Shown here: one piece after another, positions 1-5,928 of the stretch | Numbering within the stretch: position 1 is the stretch's first letter | How the letters are laid out: each line of letters starts with the position of its first letter | Assembly: GCA_035640155.1 (NCBI GenBank) | Contig: DASQWR010000059.1 | Coordinates: 1-16,054 of the forward strand | Length of the DNA stretch: 16,054 nucleotides | Origin: JALYQB01 sp035640155 | Lineage (GTDB): Bacteria > Actinomycetota > Actinomycetes > Mycobacteriales > Pseudonocardiaceae | Direction of reading: 5' to 3' | Notes under the pieces: model-generated | Told to the model about the DNA's origin: nothing | Databases searched by the model: none | Seen by the model: only the letters and a program-made list of their open reading frames with translations | Position numbers and translations under genes: made by a program

Positions 1-365
1 CACAGCTCGCGGGTCGGCACCACGACGAGTGCGCGGGGGGTGCCGTCGAGTCCCGCGGGGTCGGCGGCGATCCGCTGGATCAGCGGGACGCCGAAGCCGA
101 GCGTCTTACCGGTGCCGGTGCGGGCCTGGCCGATCAGGTCGTCGCCGGCCATCGCGAGGGGCAGGGTGAGCTCCTGGATGGCGAAGGTGCGTTCGATGCC
201 GGCACTCCGGAGGGCGTCGACGATCTCGGCGCGGACGCCGAGCTCGGCGAAGGTGGGGGAGTCGGGGCGGACCGGCGCGCCGGCCTGCAGGGGGTGGGGG
301 GAGGGGGTCTCGTCGGCGCCGGTCTCGGCGTGCTCGAGGGTTTGTGGGTCGGTCGTGCTGGTCAG
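1..365 (-). CDS. DEAD-box RNA helicase, N-terminal part (runs off the window)
   Basis: ATP-dependent RNA helicase expected to unwind structured RNA in the cytoplasm. Reading the minus strand, the visible 121 codons hold a low-complexity leader (residues 1-35), the Q-motif region (F39, LGV at 42-44, Q64), motif I ARTGTGKT at 81-88 (Walker A) and motif Ia PTREL at 117-121. The remaining motifs lie outside the window. No ATG, GTG or TTG exists in frame between the upstream region and codon 72. The best start is a CTG at 365-363, preceded by GAGAGG about 9 nt upstream and giving a protein that begins MTSTTDPQTLEH. It is divergent from the ferritin-like gene at 709. The same pairing is known to me in mycobacteria (Rv3211, annotated rhlE, beside Rv3210c). 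The family is certain; the exact start is inferred. Confidence 0.9.
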   Translation of the reverse strand, partial: MTSTTDPQTLEHAETGADETPSPHPLQAGAPVRPDSPTFAELGVRAEIVDALRSAGIERTFAIQELTLPLAMAGDDLIGQARTGTGKTLGFGVPLIQRIAADPAGLDGTPRALVVVPTREL

Positions 366-627
366 CGGGAATCGCCTCTCTCGTCCGGCGCGCCCAGCAC
401 CGGCCGCTCGACCGCATCCCCTGGCCTCCGAACGGAGCCGGGCGGAGTGCGGGAGCACCGACGAGAGGTGCGCGCTCTACTCTGCGCGCTCGGAGGCGTC
501 CGCTACCGAGCGGGGGCATGCGGCCTTCAGCGGCCGTCATCGACGTCGAACACTGGTCGATCGGGTACTGCGTCACGCCCTTGGCAACCTACTCTACCGT
601 CCCGGCCCGGACCTGGGGAGGGCCTTG

Positions 628-671
628 CCCCATTGCGGCCCCATTGCGGCCCCATTGCGGCCCCGTTGCGT
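628..671. repeat. Four tandem copies of an 11-bp unit CCCCATTGCGG
   Basis: Copies start at 628, 639, 650 and 661. The first three are identical (CCCCATTGCGG); the fourth has A to G at position 5 and G to T at position 11. The 11-bp period is close to one helical turn, so all copies face the same side of the DNA. The array ends 25 bp before the -10-like hexamer of the ferritin-like gene, where an upstream activator or repressor site would sit. No regulator is identified. Confidence 0.85.
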
Positions 672-695
672 CCCGGTGTCGCGCCACCTGCGCAC

Positions 696-701
696 TACGC
701 T
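696..701 (+). promoter_or_regulatory. -10-like hexamer for a leaderless ferritin-like mRNA
   Basis: TACGCT is followed by 7 nt and then the GTG start codon at 709. That spacing would put the transcription start at or next to the GTG. There is no Shine-Dalgarno sequence before this GTG, which fits a leaderless transcript of the type common in actinobacteria. No clear -35 is seen. Confidence 0.45.
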
Positions 702-708
702 GACCAGC

Positions 709-1362
709 GTGGACGAGGCCGGCGAGCTCATCGAGGGCGTCATCGACCTGCTCGGGTTGCTCGCCTACGGCGAGCTGTCCGCCTTCGACCGGCTCGCCGA
801 GGACTCCCGCGGGGCGCCGACCCTGGCCGGGCGGATGGCGATGGCCGGGATGGCCGCGGCGGAGATCGGGCACTTCCAGCGCTTGGAACGTCATCTCGCG
901 GGCCTGGGCGTCACCGTGGAGGACGCGATGCAGCCGTTCGTGCCGCGCTTCGACGAGTTCCACGCCTCCACTGCTCCCCGGTCCTGGCTCGAGTCGCTGG
1001 TGAAGGGATACGTGGGGGACGGGCTGGCCGCGGACTTCTACGGCGAGGTTGCCGGCTGGGTGGACGAGCCGGTCCGGTCGCTGGTGCACGACGTGCTCGC
1101 CGACACCGGTCTCTCTGCCTTCGCGGAGCGAGAGGTACGCGCCGCGTGCGCGGCGGACCGTTCGACACGTGACCGGCTGGCACTGTGGGGCCGCCGGTTG
1201 CTCGGCGAGGTGGTGACTCACGCGCAACACGTCGTCGTCGAACGCGACGGCCTGGCCGAGCTGATCATCCGGGGGTCGGGCGACCTCTCGGGGATCGCGG
1301 CGCTGCTGCGCCGGCAGCAGCAGCAGCACGGTCACCGGATGAGCGCGCTGGGCCTGGGATGA
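709..1362 (+). CDS. Ferritin-like di-iron protein, MiaE-type fold
   Basis: A 217-aa protein of the actinobacterial ferritin-like family related to MiaE, the tRNA-(2-methylthio-isopentenyl-adenosine) hydroxylase. Candidate iron ligands are E22 (in AYGELSAF), E52 and H55 (AEIGHF, an ExxH pair), a mid-protein acidic helix around E113, and E167 with H171 or H174 (GEVVTHAQH). The four-helix pattern and length fit the family. The GTG start at 709 is chosen because the recognisable fold begins there, no ribosome binding site precedes it, and a -10-like hexamer lies 7 nt upstream. The frame stays open upstream to position 40, but that part crosses the repeat array and has no family character. A CAG run encodes QQQQ near the C-terminus. 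The substrate is unknown: tRNA hydroxylation is possible but unproven. The mycobacterial equivalent appears to be Rv3210c. Confidence 0.85.
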   Translation: MDEAGELIEGVIDLLGLLAYGELSAFDRLAEDSRGAPTLAGRMAMAGMAAAEIGHFQRLERHLAGLGVTVEDAMQPFVPRFDEFHASTAPRSWLESLVKGYVGDGLAADFYGEVAGWVDEPVRSLVHDVLADTGLSAFAEREVRAACAADRSTRDRLALWGRRLLGEVVTHAQHVVVERDGLAELIIRGSGDLSGIAALLRRQQQQHGHRMSALGLG

Positions 1363-1382
1363 GAGGACCCGTCGCGCTGGAC

Positions 1383-1388
1383 TAGCCT
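1383..1388 (+). promoter_or_regulatory. Candidate -10 element for the DUF3107 gene
   Basis: TAGCCT lies in the 64-nt gap between the ferritin-like gene and the DUF3107 gene. It would start a transcript near 1396 with a leader of about 30 nt carrying the GGAGG ribosome binding site at 1416-1420. No good -35 is visible. Confidence 0.3.
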
Positions 1389-1426
1389 CGTGCCCGGGGA
1401 CATCGAGCACATCGTGGAGGTTCGGC

Positions 1427-1657
1427 GTGGAGGTCAAGATCGGCGTCACGGACAGCCCCCGTGAGCTGGTGGTGTCCAGTGTGGACTCTCCGGAGCAGGT
1501 CGAGGCGCTGGTCACCGAAGCGCTGAACGGCAAGCAGAGCCTGCTCTCGCTGGCTGACGACAAGGGTCGGCGCTACCTGGTGCCGGCGGCCAAGGTCGCC
1601 TACGTGGAGATCGGTCCCTCGGACGGCCGTCGGGTCGGCTTCGCCGTGCAGAGCTGA
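1427..1657 (+). CDS. DUF3107 family small protein
   Basis: A 76-aa protein matching the DUF3107 family (TB9.4/Rv3208A-like), which is widespread in actinobacteria and has no established function that I know of. The GTG start at 1427 follows GGAGG (1416-1420) with a 6-nt spacer, a textbook arrangement. The N-terminal VEVKIGVTDSPREL and the C-terminal YVEIGPSDGRRVGF look like beta strands around a central helix with acidic residues (SPEQVEALVTEAL). There is no signal peptide or membrane segment, so it is probably cytosolic. It is convergent with tetR, the arrangement also seen in mycobacteria. The C-terminal part (SLADDKGRRYLVPAAKVAYVE) suggests a compact domain that binds a partner or nucleic acid, but this is a guess. 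Confidence 0.85.
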   Translation: MEVKIGVTDSPRELVVSSVDSPEQVEALVTEALNGKQSLLSLADDKGRRYLVPAAKVAYVEIGPSDGRRVGFAVQS

Positions 1658-1726
1658 CTTCCCCCGGCAGGGCGGTCGTTATGCCGAGGGTCATTATCCC
1701 CGGCGGATCAGTGTTGCCGGGGGAAG
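1658..1726. terminator. Inverted repeat between convergent genes, probable bidirectional terminator
   Basis: A perfect 12-bp inverted repeat, CTTCCCCCGGCA at 1658-1669 and TGCCGGGGGAAG at 1715-1726, brackets the gap between the DUF3107 gene and tetR. The right arm overlaps the last codons of tetR. Nested inside is a second stem, GCCGAGGG at 1683-1690 with CCCCGGC at 1698-1704 (7 pairs with a bulged A, loop TCATTAT). The location at convergent 3' ends and the self-complementarity suit termination in both directions. The outer loop of 45 nt is long and there is no run of T. Confidence 0.5.
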
Positions 1727-2343
1727 CCCGCGAGGCCCTTCCAGGCCAGGGTGGCGATGAGTTCGATGGCCTCGACCTTGGGCACCGCCCGCTGCGTCGC
1801 GAGCCACGAGCGGGCACTGTGCTCGCTGATGCCGGCCACCCCGACGGCTACCAGCCGCGCGCCGTCGGCGTCGAGCCCGGCGTCGGCGACGACCGCCTGC
1901 GCGATGGCCTCGACGCACGCTGCGTGAGCCTGCTCGACGATCTCCAGCACGGCGGACTGGTTGCGCAGGTCGGACTCGAACACCAGCCGGAACGCCTCGC
2001 CGTCACGGTCGACGAAGTCGAAGTAGGCCCCGACGGCGTTGTGCACCCGCTGCGCGTTGTCGATGGTGTCCTCGATCGCGCCCCGGACCCGTCGCACCAG
2101 CTCGTCCGCATGCGTCTGCAGCAGCGCCAGGTAGAGTTCGAGCTTCCCCGGGAAGTGCTGGTACAGCACGGGCTTGCTCACACCGGCGCGCTCGGCGATG
2201 TCGTCCATCACCGTCGCGTGGTAGCCGTTGCTGACGAAGACGTCGGTCGCGGCCGCCAGCAGCTGCGCGCGTCGCTCGTCCTTGCGCAGCCGAACGCCGC
2301 GGCCCGCGGGCATCGCTGCGGTCTGGGGCGATGTGTCCGTCAT
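1708..2343 (-). CDS. TetR-family transcriptional regulator
   Basis: A 211-aa repressor-type regulator. The N-terminal TetR helix-turn-helix is clear: RRAQLLAAATDVFVSNGYHAT, then MDDIAERAGVSKPVLYQHFPGK with the typical YxHFxxK ending of the recognition helix. The C-terminal ligand/dimer domain (about 70-211) is helical and specific to the group. The start is the ATG at 2343-2341, preceded by GGGAGG three nt upstream. A longer frame could begin 11 codons earlier but lacks a better site. It is divergent from the hydrolase and shares a 203-nt gap containing a 22-bp dyad. The mycobacterial counterpart in this neighbourhood is Rv3208. The effector and regulon are not visible; control of itself and of the adjacent hydrolase is the natural hypothesis. 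Confidence 0.92.
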   Translation of the reverse strand: MTDTSPQTAAMPAGRGVRLRKDERRAQLLAAATDVFVSNGYHATVMDDIAERAGVSKPVLYQHFPGKLELYLALLQTHADELVRRVRGAIEDTIDNAQRVHNAVGAYFDFVDRDGEAFRLVFESDLRNQSAVLEIVEQAHAACVEAIAQAVVADAGLDADGARLVAVGVAGISEHSARSWLATQRAVPKVEAIELIATLAWKGLAGFPRQH

Positions 2344-2408
2344 GCACCTCCCGCTGTCACCGGCCGGGGCTGACACTACTCGCCGGTATCTTGCCGCCGG
2401 GCTGGTGC

Positions 2409-2430
2409 AGCGCCAGCCGGCCTGGTCGCT
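2409..2430. promoter_or_regulatory. 22-bp imperfect dyad, candidate TetR operator
   Basis: Arms AGCGCCAG (2409-2416) and CTGGTCGCT (2422-2430) are complementary apart from one extra T, around a 5-nt centre CCGGC. It lies in the shared upstream region of tetR and the hydrolase, 66 bp from the tetR start. TetR proteins typically bind dyads of this size between divergent genes. No second copy was seen. Confidence 0.3.
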
Positions 2431-2534
2431 CGATGAGGTATCCGGTGGCCGTAGAGCACCTGCGCCGCGTGCGCCGGGTCATCTTCCGCGGCCAGGGTTC
2501 GGCGAGTGTCCGTGCGCTCAGCTTCCTGGCACCG

Positions 2535-2540
2535 CATCCT
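2535..2540 (+). promoter_or_regulatory. -10-like hexamer before the hydrolase start
   Basis: CATCCT is followed by 6 nt (GGACGG) and then ATG at 2547, the spacing expected of a leaderless transcript. The match to the -10 consensus is partial (A at position 2, T at position 6), and no clear -35 is present. Confidence 0.25.
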
Positions 2541-2546
2541 GGACGG

Positions 2547-3524
2547 ATGGTCTCGTCTCTGACCAGGGCGCCGATGCTGGACGACCCGCTGCCCCCGGTA
2601 CCCGTCGACTGTGTGCCGTGGCCGGGCCGCGTGCTGCGCTCGGGCGGCGTCACGCTGCACGTCCGGGAGACACCAGGCCCGGGGCAGGTCGAGGAGCGCG
2701 ACGAGCTGGTCGTCTACGTGCACGGCCTCGGCGGCTCGGCCACCAACTTCACCGACCTGGCCGGGCTGGTCGCCACCCGGGTCGCCGGGCTGGCGGTCGA
2801 CCTGCCCGGCTTCGGCCGCAGCGAGCCGGAACTCGGGTTCGACTACCGCTTGCAGTCGCACGCGGCCGCGCTCGGTGACTTCCTGGCCGGGCTGGATCGT
2901 GCTCCGCTGCACCTGGTCGGCAACTCCATGGGCGGTACGGTCGTGCTGCTGGTCGCGGCGCAGCACCCGGAACTGGCGCGCACCCTCACGTTGATCTCCC
3001 CGGCGATGCCCGACCTCCGGGTGGATCCGCGGCGAATGTCCGACCCCCGCTTCGCCCTGGTGGTCCTGCCGCTGGTCGGCAGCCGGGTGCTCCGAGCGAT
3101 CGCACAGACGAGCCCGGAACGGCGAACCGAGCAGATGCTGCAGCTGTGTTTCGCGGAGCCGTCCGCGGTGTCCGCGGGGCGCCGCGCGCAGGCCGAGGAG
3201 GAGTTCGCCGAGCGGCAGGGCATGGGCTGGGCGTCGGCCGCCCTCAGCCGGTCGGCTGAGGGGCTGGTGCGCTCCTGGTTGGCTCCGCGGAGCCGGTCGT
3301 TGTGGACGGTTGCCGCGGGTGTCGACCGGCCCGCGCTGGTCGTCTGGGGCGCCCGGGACCGGCTGGTCAGTGTCCGCAAGGCCCCCCGCACCGCTTCGGC
3401 GTTGCCGCGCGGGAAGCTCCTCGTGCTCCCCCGCACCGGCCACGTCGCCCAGATGGAGCAACCGGAGACGGTGGCCCGCGCGATGCTTGGGATGTTCGAC
3501 GCCGATGCGCGCGGGGAGTGGTGA
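2547..3524 (+). CDS. Alpha/beta-fold hydrolase
   Basis: A 325-aa serine hydrolase of the alpha/beta fold, presumably an esterase, lipase or related enzyme; the substrate cannot be told. Visible in order are the oxyanion loop HGLGG, the DLPGFGRS strand-turn, the nucleophile elbow GNSMGG with S127, the acid D271 in WGARDR and the base H299 in RTGHVAQMEQP. There is no signal peptide, so it is probably cytosolic. The start is uncertain. ATG 2547 is preferred because a -10-like hexamer lies 6 nt upstream; ATG 2433 would add 38 residues of weaker codon bias next to the dyad, and ATG 2574 would remove nine. It is divergent from tetR and may be its target. As far as I recall it has no counterpart at this place in the M. 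tuberculosis block. Confidence 0.85.
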   Translation: MVSSLTRAPMLDDPLPPVPVDCVPWPGRVLRSGGVTLHVRETPGPGQVEERDELVVYVHGLGGSATNFTDLAGLVATRVAGLAVDLPGFGRSEPELGFDYRLQSHAAALGDFLAGLDRAPLHLVGNSMGGTVVLLVAAQHPELARTLTLISPAMPDLRVDPRRMSDPRFALVVLPLVGSRVLRAIAQTSPERRTEQMLQLCFAEPSAVSAGRRAQAEEEFAERQGMGWASAALSRSAEGLVRSWLAPRSRSLWTVAAGVDRPALVVWGARDRLVSVRKAPRTASALPRGKLLVLPRTGHVAQMEQPETVARAMLGMFDADARGEW

Positions 3525-3550
3525 ACTACGGCTGGCGAAGGCCAGTGTGG

Positions 3551-3556
3551 CAGGCT
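3551..3556 (+). promoter_or_regulatory. -10-like hexamer before the DUF3152 start
   Basis: CAGGCT sits 7 nt before the GTG at 3564, in the 39-nt gap after the hydrolase stop. The spacing would give a leaderless mRNA. A weak GAAGGG between the two could instead act as a ribosome binding site, so this is only suggestive. Confidence 0.3.
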
Positions 3557-3563
3557 GAAGGGC

Positions 3564-4664
3564 GTGACTCGGTCGACGCAGGGTGACCGGTCGACTGCGT
3601 CTCCGGCAGGTCGGCCCGGTGCAGCCGCCCTGGCCCGGTCACACCCCGACGCCCCGAGCGGCCCCCGCGGACAACGCCGGAACGACGGGGGGAGCGCCCG
3701 GCGCGCCGGACGTCACCGCGTCTCGGAAGCGCGCCCACTCGCAGCGCCGTGGGGTGAGGCCGATCTCGGGACCGACGGCGCGATGCGGTCCGGCCGGCCG
3801 CCGCGCGGCCGGCCGGCGCGGACCATGTCCACCTACGGATGGTGGGCGTATGCCGTGCCGGTGCTGGTGGTGCTGACCGGGTTGGCCGTGCTGGATTCGG
3901 CTCGTACGCCCCCACCGGAGTCCCCCGCGCCGGAGACCTCCGTGCAGTCCGGCCAGCAGCGAGCGTCGAAGCCGACCGGACCGCTGATCCCCATCCCTGA
4001 CCCAAACCCCGGCGGTGGTGATGTCGCGGCGGCCAAGGCACCCGCAGAGCTGCCCGACGGGGGGCCGTTCACCGAGATGGGGAACGGTACCTGGACGGTG
4101 GTGCCCGGGGCGGGGCCGCAGTTCGGCACCGGACGGCTGCTCACCTACACCGTCGAGGTGGAGGACGGGGTGGAGCTGGCCGGGGGCGCGCAGGGTTTCG
4201 CAGCGATGGTGGACGCGACCCTGCAGGACCCCAGGAGCTGGATCGGCAGCGGTGAACACGCCTTCCAGCGGATCGACGACCCGCGGGCCGCCGACCTCCG
4301 CATCACCCTCACCTCCCAGCTGGGGCAACGCGGGATGTGTGGCTTCGTGATCCCCTACGACGCATCGTGCTGGAAGAGCGAGCTGAACCAGGTGGTGCTC
4401 AACACCGCGCGGTGGGCCCGCGGCGCGGTGCCGTTCCAGGGCAATGTCGTGCAGTACCAGCAGTACGTGGTCAACCACGAGGTGGGACACGGACTCGGCT
4501 TCGAGCACACCGGGTGCGAGGAGACCGGCCGGCTCGCGCCGGTGATGATGCAGCAGACCTGGGGGTTGGCCAACGACTACCTCGCTGTGCTGGGCACCGA
4601 CCGGGTCACCGCCGACGGCAAGGTCTGCGAGCCGAACGCGTGGCCGTTCCCGACCGTCGAGTAA
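3564..4664 (+). CDS. Membrane-anchored DUF3152 protein with HExxHxxGxxH zinc-protease motif
   Basis: A 366-aa protein of the DUF3152 family (Rv3207c-like by context). The first 91 residues are a basic, disordered cytoplasmic tail; a single membrane segment spans about 92-110 (YAVPVLVVLTGLAVL); a Pro-rich linker follows to about 150; and the C-terminal domain (about 155-366) is extracytoplasmic. That domain contains HEVGHGLGFEH at 305-315, the metzincin-like signature with three zinc-binding His and the catalytic Glu, followed by a Met-rich PVMMQQ that could act as the Met-turn. Four Cys in the domain (in GMCGF, ASCWK, TGCEE and KVCEP) could form disulfides outside the cell. The GTG start at 3564 is inferred; ATG at 3825 (M88), just before the membrane segment, is an alternative. 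Its role is unknown; a cell-surface metalloprotease is the reasonable inference. Confidence 0.85.
   Translation: MTRSTQGDRSTASPAGRPGAAALARSHPDAPSGPRGQRRNDGGSARRAGRHRVSEARPLAAPWGEADLGTDGAMRSGRPPRGRPARTMSTYGWWAYAVPVLVVLTGLAVLDSARTPPPESPAPETSVQSGQQRASKPTGPLIPIPDPNPGGGDVAAAKAPAELPDGGPFTEMGNGTWTVVPGAGPQFGTGRLLTYTVEVEDGVELAGGAQGFAAMVDATLQDPRSWIGSGEHAFQRIDDPRAADLRITLTSQLGQRGMCGFVIPYDASCWKSELNQVVLNTARWARGAVPFQGNVVQYQQYVVNHEVGHGLGFEHTGCEETGRLAPVMMQQTWGLANDYLAVLGTDRVTADGKVCEPNAWPFPTVE
3790..3816 (+). repeat. Perfect 11-bp inverted repeat inside the DUF3152 gene
   Basis: Arms CCGGCCGGCCG at 3790-3800 and CGGCCGGCCGG at 3806-3816 surround a 5-nt CCGCG loop, making a hairpin of GC pairs only. The core CGGCCGGCCG is itself a palindrome, so it is also a direct repeat. 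It lies in codons for the basic stretch RPPRGRPAR just before M88 and the membrane segment. Confidence 0.8.
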
Positions 4665-4689
4665 GCGGGCAACCTGGGCGGGAAGAGCT

Positions 4690-4713
4690 GCCGGGCCTCC
4701 GGCGTTGAGCCGG
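4690..4713 (+). promoter_or_regulatory. Two alternative small hairpins upstream of moeZ
   Basis: GCCGG (4690-4694) can pair with CCGGC (4699-4703), and that same CCGGC can instead pair with GCCGG (4709-4713). They sit in the 79-nt gap between the DUF3152 gene and moeZ. They could be a weak terminator or leader structure. The stems are only 5 bp and no promoter is obvious. Confidence 0.25.
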
Positions 4714-4743
4714 AAAGACATCCCACTCGTGAGGAGCGCACCG

Positions 4744-5916
4744 ATGAGCCTGCCGCCGCTGGTGGAGCCCGCCGCGGAGCTGACCAAGGAGGAGGTCGAG
4801 CGCTACAGCCGCCACCTGATCATTCCCGATGTCGGGATGGACGGGCAGAAGCGGCTGAAGAACGCCAAGGTGCTGGTGATCGGTGCCGGCGGCCTCGGCA
4901 GCCCGGCCCTGCTGTACCTCGCGGCCGCGGGGGTCGGCACTCTCGGCATCGTCGAGTTCGACGAGGTCGACGAGTCGAACCTGCAGCGCCAGATCATCCA
5001 CGGCACCTCCGACATCGGCCGCCCCAAGGTCGAGTCGGCGCGGGACTCGATTCGCGAGATCAACCCTCTGGTGCAGGTCCGGCTGCACAACCTGCGCCTG
5101 GACTCCTCCAACGCGCTCGACCTCTTCGCCGACTACGACCTGATCCTGGACGGCACCGACAACTTCGCCACCCGGTACCTGGTCAACGACACGGCCGTGC
5201 TGCTCGGCAAGCCGTACGTGTGGGGTTCGATCTTCCGGTTCGAGGGCCAGGCGTCGGTGTTCTGGGAGGATGCGCCGAACGGGCAGGGCCTGAACTACCG
5301 CGACCTCTACCCGGAGCCGCCGCCCGCGGGAATGGTGCCCTCCTGTGCCGAGGGCGGCGTGCTGGGCGTGCTCTGCGCGTCCATCGGATCGATCATGGTG
5401 AACGAGGCGATCAAGCTGATCACCGGGATTGGCGAGCCGCTGCTGGGCCGGCTGATGGTCTACGACGCGCTGGAGATGAGCTACCGGACCATCACGATCC
5501 GCAAGGACCCGGAGTCCAAGCCGATCACCGAGCTGATCGACTACGACGCGTTCTGTGGTGCTGTGTCCGACGACGCGCAGCAGGCTGCGGCCGGATCCAC
5601 CATCACGGCCATGGAGCTCAAGGAGAAGATCGACCGCGGCGAGGACTTCGCGCTGATCGACGTCCGCGAGCCGCACGAGTACGAGATCGTGCGGATCCCG
5701 GGCGCCACGCTGATCCCCAAGGACCGGATCCTCTCCGGTGCGGCGCTCGCCGAGCTGCCGCAGGACAAGCCGCTGGTGCTGCACTGCAAGTCCGGCGGCC
5801 GCTCTGCCGAAGCGCTGGCCGCGCTGCACAAGGCGGGCTTCCGGGACGCCGTGCACGTCGGTGGTGGTGTGCTCGCCTGGGCCAAGCAGGTGGATCCCTC
5901 GCTGCCAACCTACTGA
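4744..5916 (+). CDS. moeZ: MoeZ: sulfur-carrier adenylyltransferase/sulfurtransferase (ThiF + rhodanese)
   Basis: A 390-aa enzyme that adenylates the C-terminal Gly of small sulfur carriers (MoaD, CysO, ThiS type) and then converts it to the thiocarboxylate, feeding molybdopterin, cysteine and other sulfur pathways. The ThiF/E1-like domain occupies about 15-265: nucleotide loop GAGGLGSP (47-54), DESNLQRQI, GRPKVESA, LDGTDNFATR, and C201 and C211 around the SCAEGGVLGVLC segment. A C-terminal rhodanese domain (about 295-390) carries the persulfide loop CKSGGR with C348. Two-domain architecture and length match MoeZ rather than single-domain MoeB. ATG 4744 follows GAGGAG with a 6-nt spacer; an in-frame start 13 codons upstream lacks such a site. 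The mycobacterial counterpart is Rv3206c. It probably supplies the molybdopterin used by nasC downstream, as it would any Mo enzyme in the cell. Confidence 0.95.
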   Translation: MSLPPLVEPAAELTKEEVERYSRHLIIPDVGMDGQKRLKNAKVLVIGAGGLGSPALLYLAAAGVGTLGIVEFDEVDESNLQRQIIHGTSDIGRPKVESARDSIREINPLVQVRLHNLRLDSSNALDLFADYDLILDGTDNFATRYLVNDTAVLLGKPYVWGSIFRFEGQASVFWEDAPNGQGLNYRDLYPEPPPAGMVPSCAEGGVLGVLCASIGSIMVNEAIKLITGIGEPLLGRLMVYDALEMSYRTITIRKDPESKPITELIDYDAFCGAVSDDAQQAAAGSTITAMELKEKIDRGEDFALIDVREPHEYEIVRIPGATLIPKDRILSGAALAELPQDKPLVLHCKSGGRSAEALAALHKAGFRDAVHVGGGVLAWAKQVDPSLPTY

Positions 5917-5928
5917 ATTGCGCGGACA

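Larger units (their letters stand above)
366..708. other. Divergent intergenic region between helicase and ferritin-like gene
   Basis: About 340 nt without a convincing gene. It should hold the promoters of both flanking genes. Visible elements are a 10-bp palindrome TCGACGTCGA at 540-549, the four-copy 11-bp tandem repeat at 628-671, and a -10-like hexamer TACGCT at 696-701 just before the GTG start at 709. On the minus strand TAGAGT (complement of 592-597) is a possible -10 for the helicase, but no matching -35 is evident. Open frames crossing this region look like GC-driven shadows. Confidence 0.6.

Noticed and set aside
628..671. Tandem 11-mers as a CRISPR array
   Set aside because: The units are directly adjacent with no spacers and are far too short.
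40..708. Upstream extension of the ferritin-like frame
   Set aside because: It overlaps the helicase on the other strand and the repeat array, and shows no family similarity.
4744..5916. moeZ as single-domain moeB or thiF
   Set aside because: A complete C-terminal rhodanese domain with CKSGGR is present.
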